Source: Balneolales bacterium (GTDB taxonomy: Bacteria; Bacteroidota; Rhodothermia; Balneolales; Natronogracilivirgulaceae). From it: 6,796 nt of DNA. A program made the translations under genes and the position numbers. The notes beneath the pieces are model-generated. The model had not been told where the DNA came from. It saw only the letters and a list, made by a program, of their open reading frames with translations, and ran no database searches. This document shows, in pieces, positions 1 to 5,802 of the stretch; positions within the stretch are counted from its first letter, which is position 1; every line of letters starts with the position of its first letter. The stretch is from the NCBI GenBank assembly GCA_007133875.1, contig SLLW01000259.1:1-6796 (forward strand), read 5' to 3'.

Positions 1-923
1 ACGGCAAATTCAAGCGCATCGCGGGAATCTTCATAGCTCATCAGACCGCAGATGAGTCCGGATGCGAACGAGTCTCCGCCACCGACCCGGTCGACAATCT
101 GAATATCATAGCGGGTGGAACGTACTGGATCCGAACAGTCGCCGCTATCATGCAGCATGGCACTCCATCCATTGCGACTGGCCGAATAACTCTCCCGCAG
201 AGTGATGGCCACGGTTTCAAAATTGTATTTTTCACGGATGGATCGTGCCAGTTCCCGGTATCCCTCTTCATCGAGTTCGGCCGACTCCACATCCGTGGTT
301 CCCGCCCGGAATCCCAGGCTCTTTTCGATATCCTCTTCATTGGCAATGCAGACATCAACATACTCCATCAGCGGATTCATTACCTTCTGGGCTTCCTGTT
401 CCGTCCAGAGTTTCTTGCGAAAGTTGAGGTCGCAGCTGATGGTTGCTCCCGCCTTTTGGGCCGCTTTGGACGCCTCCTTCAGACACTCCTGCGCATTTTT
501 CCCCAGCGCCGGAGTGATTCCCGTCCAGTGAAACCATCCCGCATCTTCAAAAAGTCCATCCCAGTCCACTTCGTCCGGACGCATCTGGGTAACGGCCGAT
601 TCGGCCCGGTCATAGATCACTTTGGAGGCCCGCTGGCTGGCACCGGACTCCAGAAAGTAGATACCGACCCGGTCCCCCCCGCGTACGATATAATCTGTTT
701 TTACACCAAATCGGCGCAGGGAGTTGACTGCGGCCTGACCTATTTCGTGCTTTGGCAGGCGGGTCAGAAAATGACTGTCGAACCCGTAACCGGCCAGGGC
801 GACTGCCACGTTGGCTTCGCCTCCGCCATAGGTTGCCTCAAATTTATCGGCCTGGACAAACCGCAAAAAGCCGGGTGTGGCCAGCCGCAGCATAATTTCT
901 CCAAATGTGACTGTTTTTTTCAT
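1..923 (-). CDS. kdgK: 2-keto-3-deoxygluconate (KDG) kinase, PfkB/ribokinase family, 3' end cut by window
   Basis: Predicted cytoplasmic kinase that uses ATP to convert 2-keto-3-deoxygluconate to KDPG, the step between UxuA and Eda. The frame opens with ATG at 921-923 (MKKTVTFGEIMLRL) and stays open for 307 codons to the left edge, so the C-terminus is missing. KdgK proteins are usually about 310-345 residues, so probably only a few dozen residues are lost. Visible PfkB features are the N-terminal sugar-binding GGGEANVAVAL (residues 33-43), CDLNFR (164-169), NEE (195-197), and the C-terminal signature DRVGGGDSFASGL (278-290) with D284 as the expected catalytic base. The FGEIMLRL opening and GGGEANVAVAL are typical of KDG kinases rather than ribokinase or fructokinase. 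No Shine-Dalgarno sequence is seen; the leader just before ATG is A-rich. It lies 104 bp downstream of eda on the same strand. Specificity for KDG over another ketosugar acid rests on family resemblance plus the uxuA-eda context. Confidence 0.93.
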   Translation of the reverse strand, partial: MKKTVTFGEIMLRLATPGFLRFVQADKFEATYGGGEANVAVALAGYGFDSHFLTRLPKHEIGQAAVNSLRRFGVKTDYIVRGGDRVGIYFLESGASQRASKVIYDRAESAVTQMRPDEVDWDGLFEDAGWFHWTGITPALGKNAQECLKEASKAAQKAGATISCDLNFRKKLWTEQEAQKVMNPLMEYVDVCIANEEDIEKSLGFRAGTTDVESAELDEEGYRELARSIREKYNFETVAITLRESYSASRNGWSAMLHDSGDCSDPVRSTRYDIQIVDRVGGGDSFASGLICGLMSYEDSRDALEFA

Positions 924-1027
924 AATCGTTGCTGTTTAAATATGGTTGAATAATGGTGATCGTCTCAGCAGTTCATTGCCAAGGCGTGAAGACGCAATAC
1001 TGATTGTCAATACATTACAACTTTGCA
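924..1027 (-). other. eda-kdgK intergenic gap (104 bp)
   Basis: No gene is seen here. On the transcribed strand the gap holds ATTGACA-N2-CAG (1011 down to 1000), which also occurs in the uxuA-eda gap. It also holds a short GCGT/ACGC hairpin with a CTTC loop (984-995), overlapping an alternative ATTGC/GCAAT inverted repeat (975-979 and 994-998). The TTGACA at 1010-1005 has no acceptable -10 hexamer 16-18 bp downstream, so a sigma-70 promoter is not supported. No terminator with a T-run was found, so read-through from eda to kdgK is likely. Confidence 0.5.
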
Positions 1028-1038
1028 TTACGACTTTT
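1013..1038. repeat. Tandem 13-bp direct repeat overlapping the eda stop
   Basis: Two adjacent 13-mers, CATTACAACTTTG (1013-1025) and CATTACGACTTTT (1026-1038), match at 11 of 13 positions. The second copy contains the eda stop codon (TAA, read from 1030 to 1028) and the last sense codons. This looks like a small local duplication at the gene end. Confidence 0.6.
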
Positions 1039-1044
1039 CGTAAT
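1027..1044 (-). other. Perfect 7-bp inverted repeat over the eda stop codon
   Basis: ATTACGA (1027-1033) and TCGTAAT (1038-1044) form a perfect inverted repeat around a 4-nt loop, placing the eda stop codon inside a possible mRNA hairpin. The stem has only two G-C pairs and no T-run follows, so it is not a convincing terminator. It could be a weak 3' structure or a by-product of the local 13-bp duplication. Confidence 0.35.
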
Positions 1045-1678
1045 CGTTGACGGCCTGAACAAGGGCTTTGGCATTATCCCGTATGATATCAAAGCGTCCC
1101 GCCCGAACCGCTTTCAGATCAACCAGAGCACTACCAACCCCGAGCGCAAAAGATCCGGCACTCAGCCACTCTCCGACATTATCAACCGCAACACCGCCGG
1201 TAGGAAGCAGCTTGAGATGCGGCATGGGTGCACGTACACCTTTGATATACGACGGCCCGAGGGTGTCAGCCGGAAACACTTTCACCACATCGCTTCCGTA
1301 CTCCCAGGCTGTCTGAATTTCGGTCGGGGAATAGGCACCGACCGATACCACCCGGCCGGCCTTGTCCGCCACATCGATAATCTCCTTTTTCAGGATGGGG
1401 CTCACAACAAAGGAAGCCCCGGCATCCACTACCTGCTGTGCCATTTCACCATTCAACACCGAACCGATGCCGAAAACCATATCATCGCCGACCCGTTCCA
1501 TTAATTGCGGGACATGTTTCAGCAACCCGGGAATCGTCATGGTTGCTTCTATCAACCGTACTCCTCCCTCCAGTAGTGCATCCACTACAGGACCCAGCTC
1601 CACCGGGTCATCCAATCTTACAACAGCTACCAGTTTGTGTTCTTCAATGGCTTTCAGTGCTTCGCTCTTGTTCATCAT
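1028..1678 (-). CDS. eda: KDPG aldolase (2-dehydro-3-deoxy-phosphogluconate aldolase), class I
   Basis: A complete 216-residue protein, the normal size for this family (roughly 205-220). It cleaves KDPG to pyruvate and glyceraldehyde-3-phosphate through a lysine Schiff base, normally as a cytoplasmic trimer with a TIM-barrel fold. In order, the visible motifs are LVAVVRLDD (16-24), EATMTIPG (44-51, E44 being the expected general acid/base), GIGSVLN (70-76), ASFVVSP (88-94), VKVFPAD (132-138, K133 being the Schiff-base lysine) and LLPTGGV (157-163). Where the E. coli enzyme has Arg in EVTLRT, this one has Thr (T48), a variant common in other KDPG aldolases. Two ATGs stand side by side (1676-1678 and 1673-1675); the first is used here and neither has a clear Shine-Dalgarno. 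It lies between uxuA (112 bp upstream) and kdgK (104 bp downstream), completing the mannonate-to-pyruvate route. The 4-hydroxy-2-oxoglutarate aldolase activity often seen in the family is possible. Confidence 0.95.
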   Translation of the reverse strand: MMNKSEALKAIEEHKLVAVVRLDDPVELGPVVDALLEGGVRLIEATMTIPGLLKHVPQLMERVGDDMVFGIGSVLNGEMAQQVVDAGASFVVSPILKKEIIDVADKAGRVVSVGAYSPTEIQTAWEYGSDVVKVFPADTLGPSYIKGVRAPMPHLKLLPTGGVAVDNVGEWLSAGSFALGVGSALVDLKAVRAGRFDIIRDNAKALVQAVNDYEKS

Positions 1679-1718
1679 TCATTTGGTTATGTCCGATATT
1701 ATCTGTTTTACGCTATGC

Positions 1719-1747
1719 ATACTATCGGGTGGATTCCTGTATGTCAA
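1719..1747 (-). promoter_or_regulatory. Candidate sigma-70-type promoter for eda(-kdgK)
   Basis: On the minus strand a perfect -35 hexamer TTGACA (1747-1742) is followed by exactly 17 bp and then TAGTAT (1724-1719), which matches TATAAT at 4 of 6 positions. The predicted start would fall near 1712, giving a leader of about 34 nt before the eda ATG at 1678. The weakness is the -10 box, and some Bacteroidota-type hosts use a different promoter consensus. It is called on spacing, position in a 112-bp gap and the flanking operator-like repeat. Confidence 0.4.
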
Positions 1748-1756
1748 TGCCACCCG
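1726..1756 (-). promoter_or_regulatory. Operator-like inverted repeat around the eda -35 element
   Basis: CGGGTGG (1726-1732) and CCACCCG (1750-1756) are perfect 7-bp inverted arms separated by 17 bp. On the minus strand one arm ends 2 bp upstream of the candidate TTGACA and the other ends 1 bp before the candidate TAGTAT, which suits a repressor site. As RNA, if transcribed through from uxuA, the same arms could form a GC-rich hairpin. No T-run follows, so it is not an intrinsic terminator. The palindrome TATGCATA (1714-1721) overlaps the -10 region. Confidence 0.35.
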
Positions 1757-1790
1757 GTCGCTCTCAAACCCTGTTCCGGTGATTTCTACC

Positions 1791-2993
1791 TTATGTACGT
1801 TGTATCTCCAGCACCTTCCGGATTCCCATCTCCACACCACGCAATACGGCCAGTCCACGCAACCGGCCAAGATAGGAATAGCCGGGTGCTGAGTTCAAAT
1901 GCAGACTACGAAGAATATTCTGTCCGTGATCTGGCCGGAACGGGATCCTCAAGTCGTTCCTGCCTTCGGTATGGCGACGCTCCTGCTCCATGATCAGCAT
2001 ATAAATCACTTTCTCCATGTCTACATCGCCCTTGAGATGAAGCGCCTCATGAAATGTTCTTCCTTTTTCCCTTTGAATATTTCTCAAATGCAGGAAGTTA
2101 AAGCGATGTCCAAGCCGTTCCACCATACCGGGCAGATCATTATCCGCCAAAACTCCATAGGAACCGGTACAAAATGTAAGCCCGTTATAAGGAGAATCGT
2201 AGACATCGGTCAGTGCTTTTGCATCGGCTTCGGTACTTACCACCCTGGGAAGACCAAAGAGCGGAAAAGGGGGATCGTCGGGATGAATGGCCATCTTTAC
2301 TCCGGCCTCTTCGGCGACCGGAGCAACTTCCCGGATAAACGCATAGAGGTTCTCCCTCAACTCACTGTCACCGATACCGGCATAAGTATCCAGTATGGCC
2401 TGAAACTCTTCGGGTGTGTAGCCTTCTTCGGAACCGGGCAACCCGGCCAGAATATTTTTGGTCAAATGGTGGATATCATCACTGGATAGGCTTTTGAAAT
2501 AAGCTTCTGCTCCGATCAACAGCTGCTCGCTGTAATCATCACCAGCCCCATTGCGCCGGAGCACGAACAAGTCAAACGCGGCCAGTGCGGTTTCGTCAAA
2601 ACGCAGACAGGTATAACCCATGGACATCTCATGGTCCAGATCCGTACGGGTCCAGTCCAGTACCGGCATGAAATTATAGCATAATACCGGAATCCCGGCC
2701 TTGCCCATATTCCGTACCGACTCTTTGAAATGCTCGATATACGTCTTGTAATCACCGGTGCGACGTTTGATATCCTCATGCACCGGTATACTCTCAACGA
2801 CCGACCATTTCAACCCGGCATCCTCGATCATGGCCTTGCGCTCTTCAAACGCTTCCAGGGACCATACGGCTCCCGTCGGAAGATGATGAAGGGCAGTCAC
2901 AATCCCGGTCACATCCAGTTGCCTTATAGCCTCCAGCGTGATTGTATCGTCCAGACCGAACCAGCGCCAGGTTTTTTCAAACTTTTTGTTCAT
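1791..2993 (-). CDS. uxuA: D-mannonate dehydratase
   Basis: A complete 400-residue protein, close to the E. coli enzyme length of about 394. It dehydrates D-mannonate to 2-keto-3-deoxygluconate and needs a divalent metal (Mn2+ or Fe2+ in characterised members); it acts in the cytoplasm in the glucuronate branch of hexuronate breakdown. Family features run the full length: TWRWFGLDD (8-16), the TALHHLPTGAVW segment (33-44), CYNFMPVLDWTRTDL (105-119), MAIHPDDPPFPLFGLPR (234-250), GLTFCTGSYG (271-280), FLHLRN (300-305), and RPDHGQ (353-358) followed by GYSYLGRLRGL (371-381). Expected metal ligands are present as H237, C275, H302 and D355, with H356 beside the last. ATG at 2991-2993 has no clear Shine-Dalgarno; the leader is A/T-rich. 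It is 60 bp downstream of pfp and supplies the substrate of the downstream kdgK product. No internal damage is seen. Confidence 0.97.
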   Translation of the reverse strand: MNKKFEKTWRWFGLDDTITLEAIRQLDVTGIVTALHHLPTGAVWSLEAFEERKAMIEDAGLKWSVVESIPVHEDIKRRTGDYKTYIEHFKESVRNMGKAGIPVLCYNFMPVLDWTRTDLDHEMSMGYTCLRFDETALAAFDLFVLRRNGAGDDYSEQLLIGAEAYFKSLSSDDIHHLTKNILAGLPGSEEGYTPEEFQAILDTYAGIGDSELRENLYAFIREVAPVAEEAGVKMAIHPDDPPFPLFGLPRVVSTEADAKALTDVYDSPYNGLTFCTGSYGVLADNDLPGMVERLGHRFNFLHLRNIQREKGRTFHEALHLKGDVDMEKVIYMLIMEQERRHTEGRNDLRIPFRPDHGQNILRSLHLNSAPGYSYLGRLRGLAVLRGVEMGIRKVLEIQRT

Positions 2994-3010
2994 TCAAATA
3001 GTCATTGTTT

Positions 3011-3043
3011 GGTGTTTCGAACCCATAATATCAAAAAAACACC
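3011..3043 (-). other. Inverted repeat in the pfp-uxuA gap
   Basis: GGTGTTT (3011-3017) and AAACACC (3037-3043) are perfect 7-bp inverted arms with a 19-nt spacer, lying inside the 60-bp gap between the pfp stop and the uxuA start. On the transcribed strand a run of seven T follows GGGGTG near the upstream arm, but there is no hairpin before that T-run, so it is not an intrinsic terminator. The repeat could be a weak RNA structure or protein site. Its AT-rich arms also make chance possible. Confidence 0.25.
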
Positions 3044-3053
3044 CCTTGGCACA

Positions 3054-4343
3054 TCATGAATATTCCTGTGGCACATATTGGTTGCATTTTTTCTCGGCAA
3101 ATACCGGCTTGATCCGGGCAAAGCGCTGTATCCCATCCACTACAGGGATGCTCACCCAGTCATCTCCGATCAACGGCCGGGCATAACGTATAAAGTCATC
3201 GGTCACATCGCAGCGGTTTGGGGCGATCCACTCCTGTGGAAACTCCCGCTCGGAATTGGCCACTTTGTCAAGCGGTACTTTGTCATACCGGACATTGTAA
3301 ATACTGCCCGGTTCCCGGAGAATGGTGGACATGTATCCCGACCCCTCCTCTTTGGCGATCATAACCGCCTTTTGTCCCACACAATAGGCCTCTTCAAGGT
3401 CGGTTACTGACGCATAGATCATATTGTGTCGTTGATCGGTTCCGGGTACATTGTTACGCGCGGCACCACGAGCTGGCAGCCCTTTATCATTAAGATGATT
3501 CACCAGCTTCTGACCAACCGTAATCCTGCTGGAAGAAAATTGGGTATGTCCAAACGAGTCCCGGGTCTCCCCGATATCCCCCATCGGGAACCCCTCACTC
3601 ACGGCCACAATAGAGCGGCCAAATGTTCTGACATTATCATTGATCGCATCGGTCATCTCCTCAAGTGTAATGTCGGACTCCTTCATGAAAATCTGCAATG
3701 GCATTTCCCTGCCGGGATCAGCCAGTCTCGCGGCCGCAGGTATGAAACCGATCTTACGTCCCATAATCTGAATCACCAAAACGGGATCCGCAGGCGAAGA
3801 ACCCCTGTTTTCTTCATTGGCGTTCTGAAGATTTAATGCCCAGTAACGAGCTACACTTCCGTAACCGGGTGTATGATCGATGAGCTGAAACTGCGAATCC
3901 CCGACATCATTATCGATCGTTTTGGGGACTCCGACACCGACAAGATCCAGGCCGCGTTCTTGCGCAAGCTGTGCGACCTTGTTGGCCGTATCCATGGAAT
4001 CGTTACCGCCGATGTAGAAAAAGTAGCCGATTTGATGGGCTTTCAGTATTTCTATAACCCGGTCAAAGTCCGATTCCTGATGCGGTTTCAGTTTATAACG
4101 GCAGGTACCGATCGATCCGGCCGCCGGAGTGGTCCGCAACAGGGCAATCTCCTCCTGTGGTTGCTGTGACATATCGATCAGCTCCTCCCTCAACACACCT
4201 TCAATTCCGTGATTACCGGCATAGACGGTTCCGAATGTATCCGGAAAGTGCCGGCAGGTCTCCACAATAGCTCGTAACGAATTGTTTATGACCGGTGTGG
4301 GGCCGCCCGATTGGGCGACCAGTACGTTTTTTGCCTTACTCAT
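3054..4343 (-). CDS. pfp: Pyrophosphate-type 6-phosphofructokinase (PfkA superfamily)
   Basis: A complete 429-residue protein of the phosphofructokinase superfamily, longer than the ~320-residue bacterial ATP-PFK and typical of shorter PPi-type members. It is predicted to interconvert fructose-6-phosphate and fructose-1,6-bisphosphate reversibly with PPi/Pi in the cytoplasm. Motifs are QSGGPTPVIN (11-20), IGGNDSMDTA (111-120), PKTIDND (140-146, D144 being the expected catalytic base), MGRKIGF (194-200) and SEGFP (249-253). D115, where ATP enzymes have Gly in GGDGS, and K141, where they have Gly in PGTIDND, are the two residues that mark PPi use. N114 replaces the usual Asp of GGD, a variant I recall from other proteins of this group. 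The start at 4341-4343 has a strong Shine-Dalgarno (TAGGAGG, 4358-4352, 8-nt spacing) that includes the gnd stop codon, 12 bp away, so translation is probably coupled to gnd. Phosphoryl donor and sugar substrate are predicted; a related sugar phosphate such as sedoheptulose-7-phosphate is possible. Confidence 0.88.
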   Translation of the reverse strand: MSKAKNVLVAQSGGPTPVINNSLRAIVETCRHFPDTFGTVYAGNHGIEGVLREELIDMSQQPQEEIALLRTTPAAGSIGTCRYKLKPHQESDFDRVIEILKAHQIGYFFYIGGNDSMDTANKVAQLAQERGLDLVGVGVPKTIDNDVGDSQFQLIDHTPGYGSVARYWALNLQNANEENRGSSPADPVLVIQIMGRKIGFIPAAARLADPGREMPLQIFMKESDITLEEMTDAINDNVRTFGRSIVAVSEGFPMGDIGETRDSFGHTQFSSSRITVGQKLVNHLNDKGLPARGAARNNVPGTDQRHNMIYASVTDLEEAYCVGQKAVMIAKEEGSGYMSTILREPGSIYNVRYDKVPLDKVANSEREFPQEWIAPNRCDVTDDFIRYARPLIGDDWVSIPVVDGIQRFARIKPVFAEKKCNQYVPQEYS

Positions 4344-4351
4344 GCTGCTGT

Positions 4352-4358
4352 CCTCCTA
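4352..4358 (-). promoter_or_regulatory. Strong Shine-Dalgarno of pfp overlapping the gnd stop codon
   Basis: On the minus strand the heptamer TAGGAGG contains both the gnd stop codon TAG (4358-4356) and a near-consensus ribosome-binding site 8 nt before the pfp ATG (4343-4341). A ribosome ending on gnd would sit directly on the pfp start region, which favours translational coupling. It is the strongest ribosome-binding site in the window. Confidence 0.85.
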
Positions 4359-5768
4359 TATTTTGAGCCATTCGGTATGGAAAGCTCCCTCTTTATCCAC
4401 ACGCTCATAGGTATGGGCTCCAAAGTAATCACGCTGTGCCTGAAGCAGATTCGCACCAAGACGATCGCGACGATAGGAATCGAAATAGCTCAGTGCCGAG
4501 CTGAATGCCGGAATCGGAATCCCCAAATGGGAGGCGGTTGCAACCACATGCCTCCAGGAATCCTGATTACTATTGATCGAATCCTTAAAATAGGGATCCA
4601 AAAGCAGGTTTTTGAGATTCGGATTCTTGTCATAGGCATCCTTGATATGCTGCAGAAAGTGTGCCCGGATGATGCAACCACCCCGCCAGATCATGGCGAT
4701 ACCGCCGAAGTTCAAATCCCATCCATATTCATCGCTGGCCTTTTGCATGAGTCCAAATCCCTGAGCGTAGGAACAAATTTTGGAAGCATAGAGGGCATCG
4801 CGAATGGCATTTTTGAACTGCTCCGGATCACCATCGAATTTGGTATCAGGACCCGACAGGATTTTGGATGCTTCCACTCTCTCCTCTTTGAGCGAAGAGA
4901 TTATCCGGGCAAACACCGCCTCGGAAATTGTCGGTGCCGAAACTCCCAAATCAAGGGCCGCACGTACCGTCCATTTCCCGGTGCCTTTCTGACCGGCCTT
5001 ATCCATGATCACGTCAACCATCGATTGACCGGTATCCGAATCGGTTTTGCCAAGGATATCGGAAGTAATCTCAATAAGGTATGAGTCAAGGTCACCGCTG
5101 TTCCATTCGTTGAATGTTTCATGAAGTTGTTTTGCATCCATACCCAAAACATGCTTGAGCAGCATATAAGCCTCGGTAATAAGCTGCATGTCCCCGTATT
5201 CGATACCGTTATGTACCATTTTGACAAAATGGCCGGCACCACCCTGACCAAGATGGGTTGAGCAGGCTTCACCGTCCACTTGTGCGGAAATACGGGTGAA
5301 TATAGGCTCAACAATATCGTAGGCTTCTTTTTTGCCGCCGGGCATAATGGATGGGCCTTTCAACGCACCCTCTTCGCCGCCGCTGACACCGGTTCCGATG
5401 TACAGATACCCTTTAGATTCCAGTTCTTTTGAACGCCGCTCGGTATCCTGGTAATCTGAGTTACCGCCATCAATGATCAAATCACCCTGATCCAGGTAGG
5501 GTAACAACGATTCAATCGTTTTATCCACGGGATCCCCAGCTTTCACCATCAACATCACTTTGCGTGGTTTTTCCAAAGAGTCTGCAAACTCCTTAATCGA
5601 GTATGTTGGGATTATATTTTTTCCCTTTGCCTTGCTTTCAGCAAAACTTTTGGTTTTATCTTCCGAGCGGTTATATACCGCAACCGAAAATCCCTTCGAC
5701 TCCATGTTAAGCACCAGGTTTTCACCCATTACTGCCAGTCCAATGAGTCCAATATTTGCTTTTTTCAT
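4356..5768 (-). CDS. gnd: 6-phosphogluconate dehydrogenase (decarboxylating), NADP-type
   Basis: A complete 470-residue protein, matching the usual ~468-482 length. It oxidatively decarboxylates 6-phosphogluconate to ribulose-5-phosphate and CO2 with formation of NADPH, in the oxidative pentose phosphate pathway, normally as a cytoplasmic homodimer. The N-terminal Rossmann motif [12 protein letters not shown] (7-18) is followed by YNRS (32-35), where N33 and R34 are the usual contacts to the NADP 2'-phosphate. Also present are GGNS (101-104), GVSGGEEGA (127-135), [17 protein letters not shown] (179-195, with K183, N187 and E190 as catalytic or substrate residues), [10 protein letters not shown] (360-369), and the tail [12 protein letters not shown] (445-456), whose R446 and H452 reach into the partner subunit. 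The start at 5766-5768 has a TAGAGG site 4 nt upstream, a short spacing. It is 34 bp downstream of pdxB and 12 bp upstream of pfp, so it very probably shares their transcript. The NADP-type signature and full length argue against the shorter NAD-dependent GndA/YqeC-like group. Confidence 0.97.
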   Translation of the reverse strand: MKKANIGLIGLAVMGENLVLNMESKGFSVAVYNRSEDKTKSFAESKAKGKNIIPTYSIKEFADSLEKPRKVMLMVKAGDPVDKTIESLLPYLDQGDLIIDGGNSDYQDTERRSKELESKGYLYIGTGVSGGEEGALKGPSIMPGGKKEAYDIVEPIFTRISAQVDGEACSTHLGQGGAGHFVKMVHNGIEYGDMQLITEAYMLLKHVLGMDAKQLHETFNEWNSGDLDSYLIEITSDILGKTDSDTGQSMVDVIMDKAGQKGTGKWTVRAALDLGVSAPTISEAVFARIISSLKEERVEASKILSGPDTKFDGDPEQFKNAIRDALYASKICSYAQGFGLMQKASDEYGWDLNFGGIAMIWRGGCIIRAHFLQHIKDAYDKNPNLKNLLLDPYFKDSINSNQDSWRHVVATASHLGIPIPAFSSALSYFDSYRRDRLGANLLQAQRDYFGAHTYERVDKEGAFHTEWLKI

Positions 5769-5802
5769 AATACCTCTATTTTTTTATGTCTTATAAATGA
5801 TT

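Noticed and set aside
150..953. 267-codon plus-strand open frame opposite kdgK
   Set aside because: It lies antisense to a clear PfkB kinase with intact motifs, resembles no family I recognise, and is explained by codon bias of the real gene.
988..1010. Sigma-70 promoter before kdgK using the TTGACA at 1010-1005
   Set aside because: No -10-like hexamer lies 16-18 bp downstream; the sequence there is ACGCCT-like.
1004..1504. 166-codon plus-strand open frame opposite eda
   Set aside because: It is antisense to a complete KDPG aldolase with catalytic residues in place, and its composition looks like a shadow frame.
1679..1870. 63-codon minus-strand frame spanning the uxuA-eda gap
   Set aside because: It overlaps the uxuA 3' end in another frame, has no ribosome-binding site or recognisable domain, and the gap is better explained by promoter-like elements.
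3033..3053. Intrinsic terminator after pfp, suggested by a run of seven T on the transcribed strand
   Set aside because: No GC-rich stem precedes the T-run; the only inverted repeat in the gap has its arms around and after it.
4311..5084. 257-codon plus-strand open frame opposite gnd and the pfp start
   Set aside because: It is antisense to fully conserved 6-phosphogluconate dehydrogenase coding sequence and has no recognisable domain.
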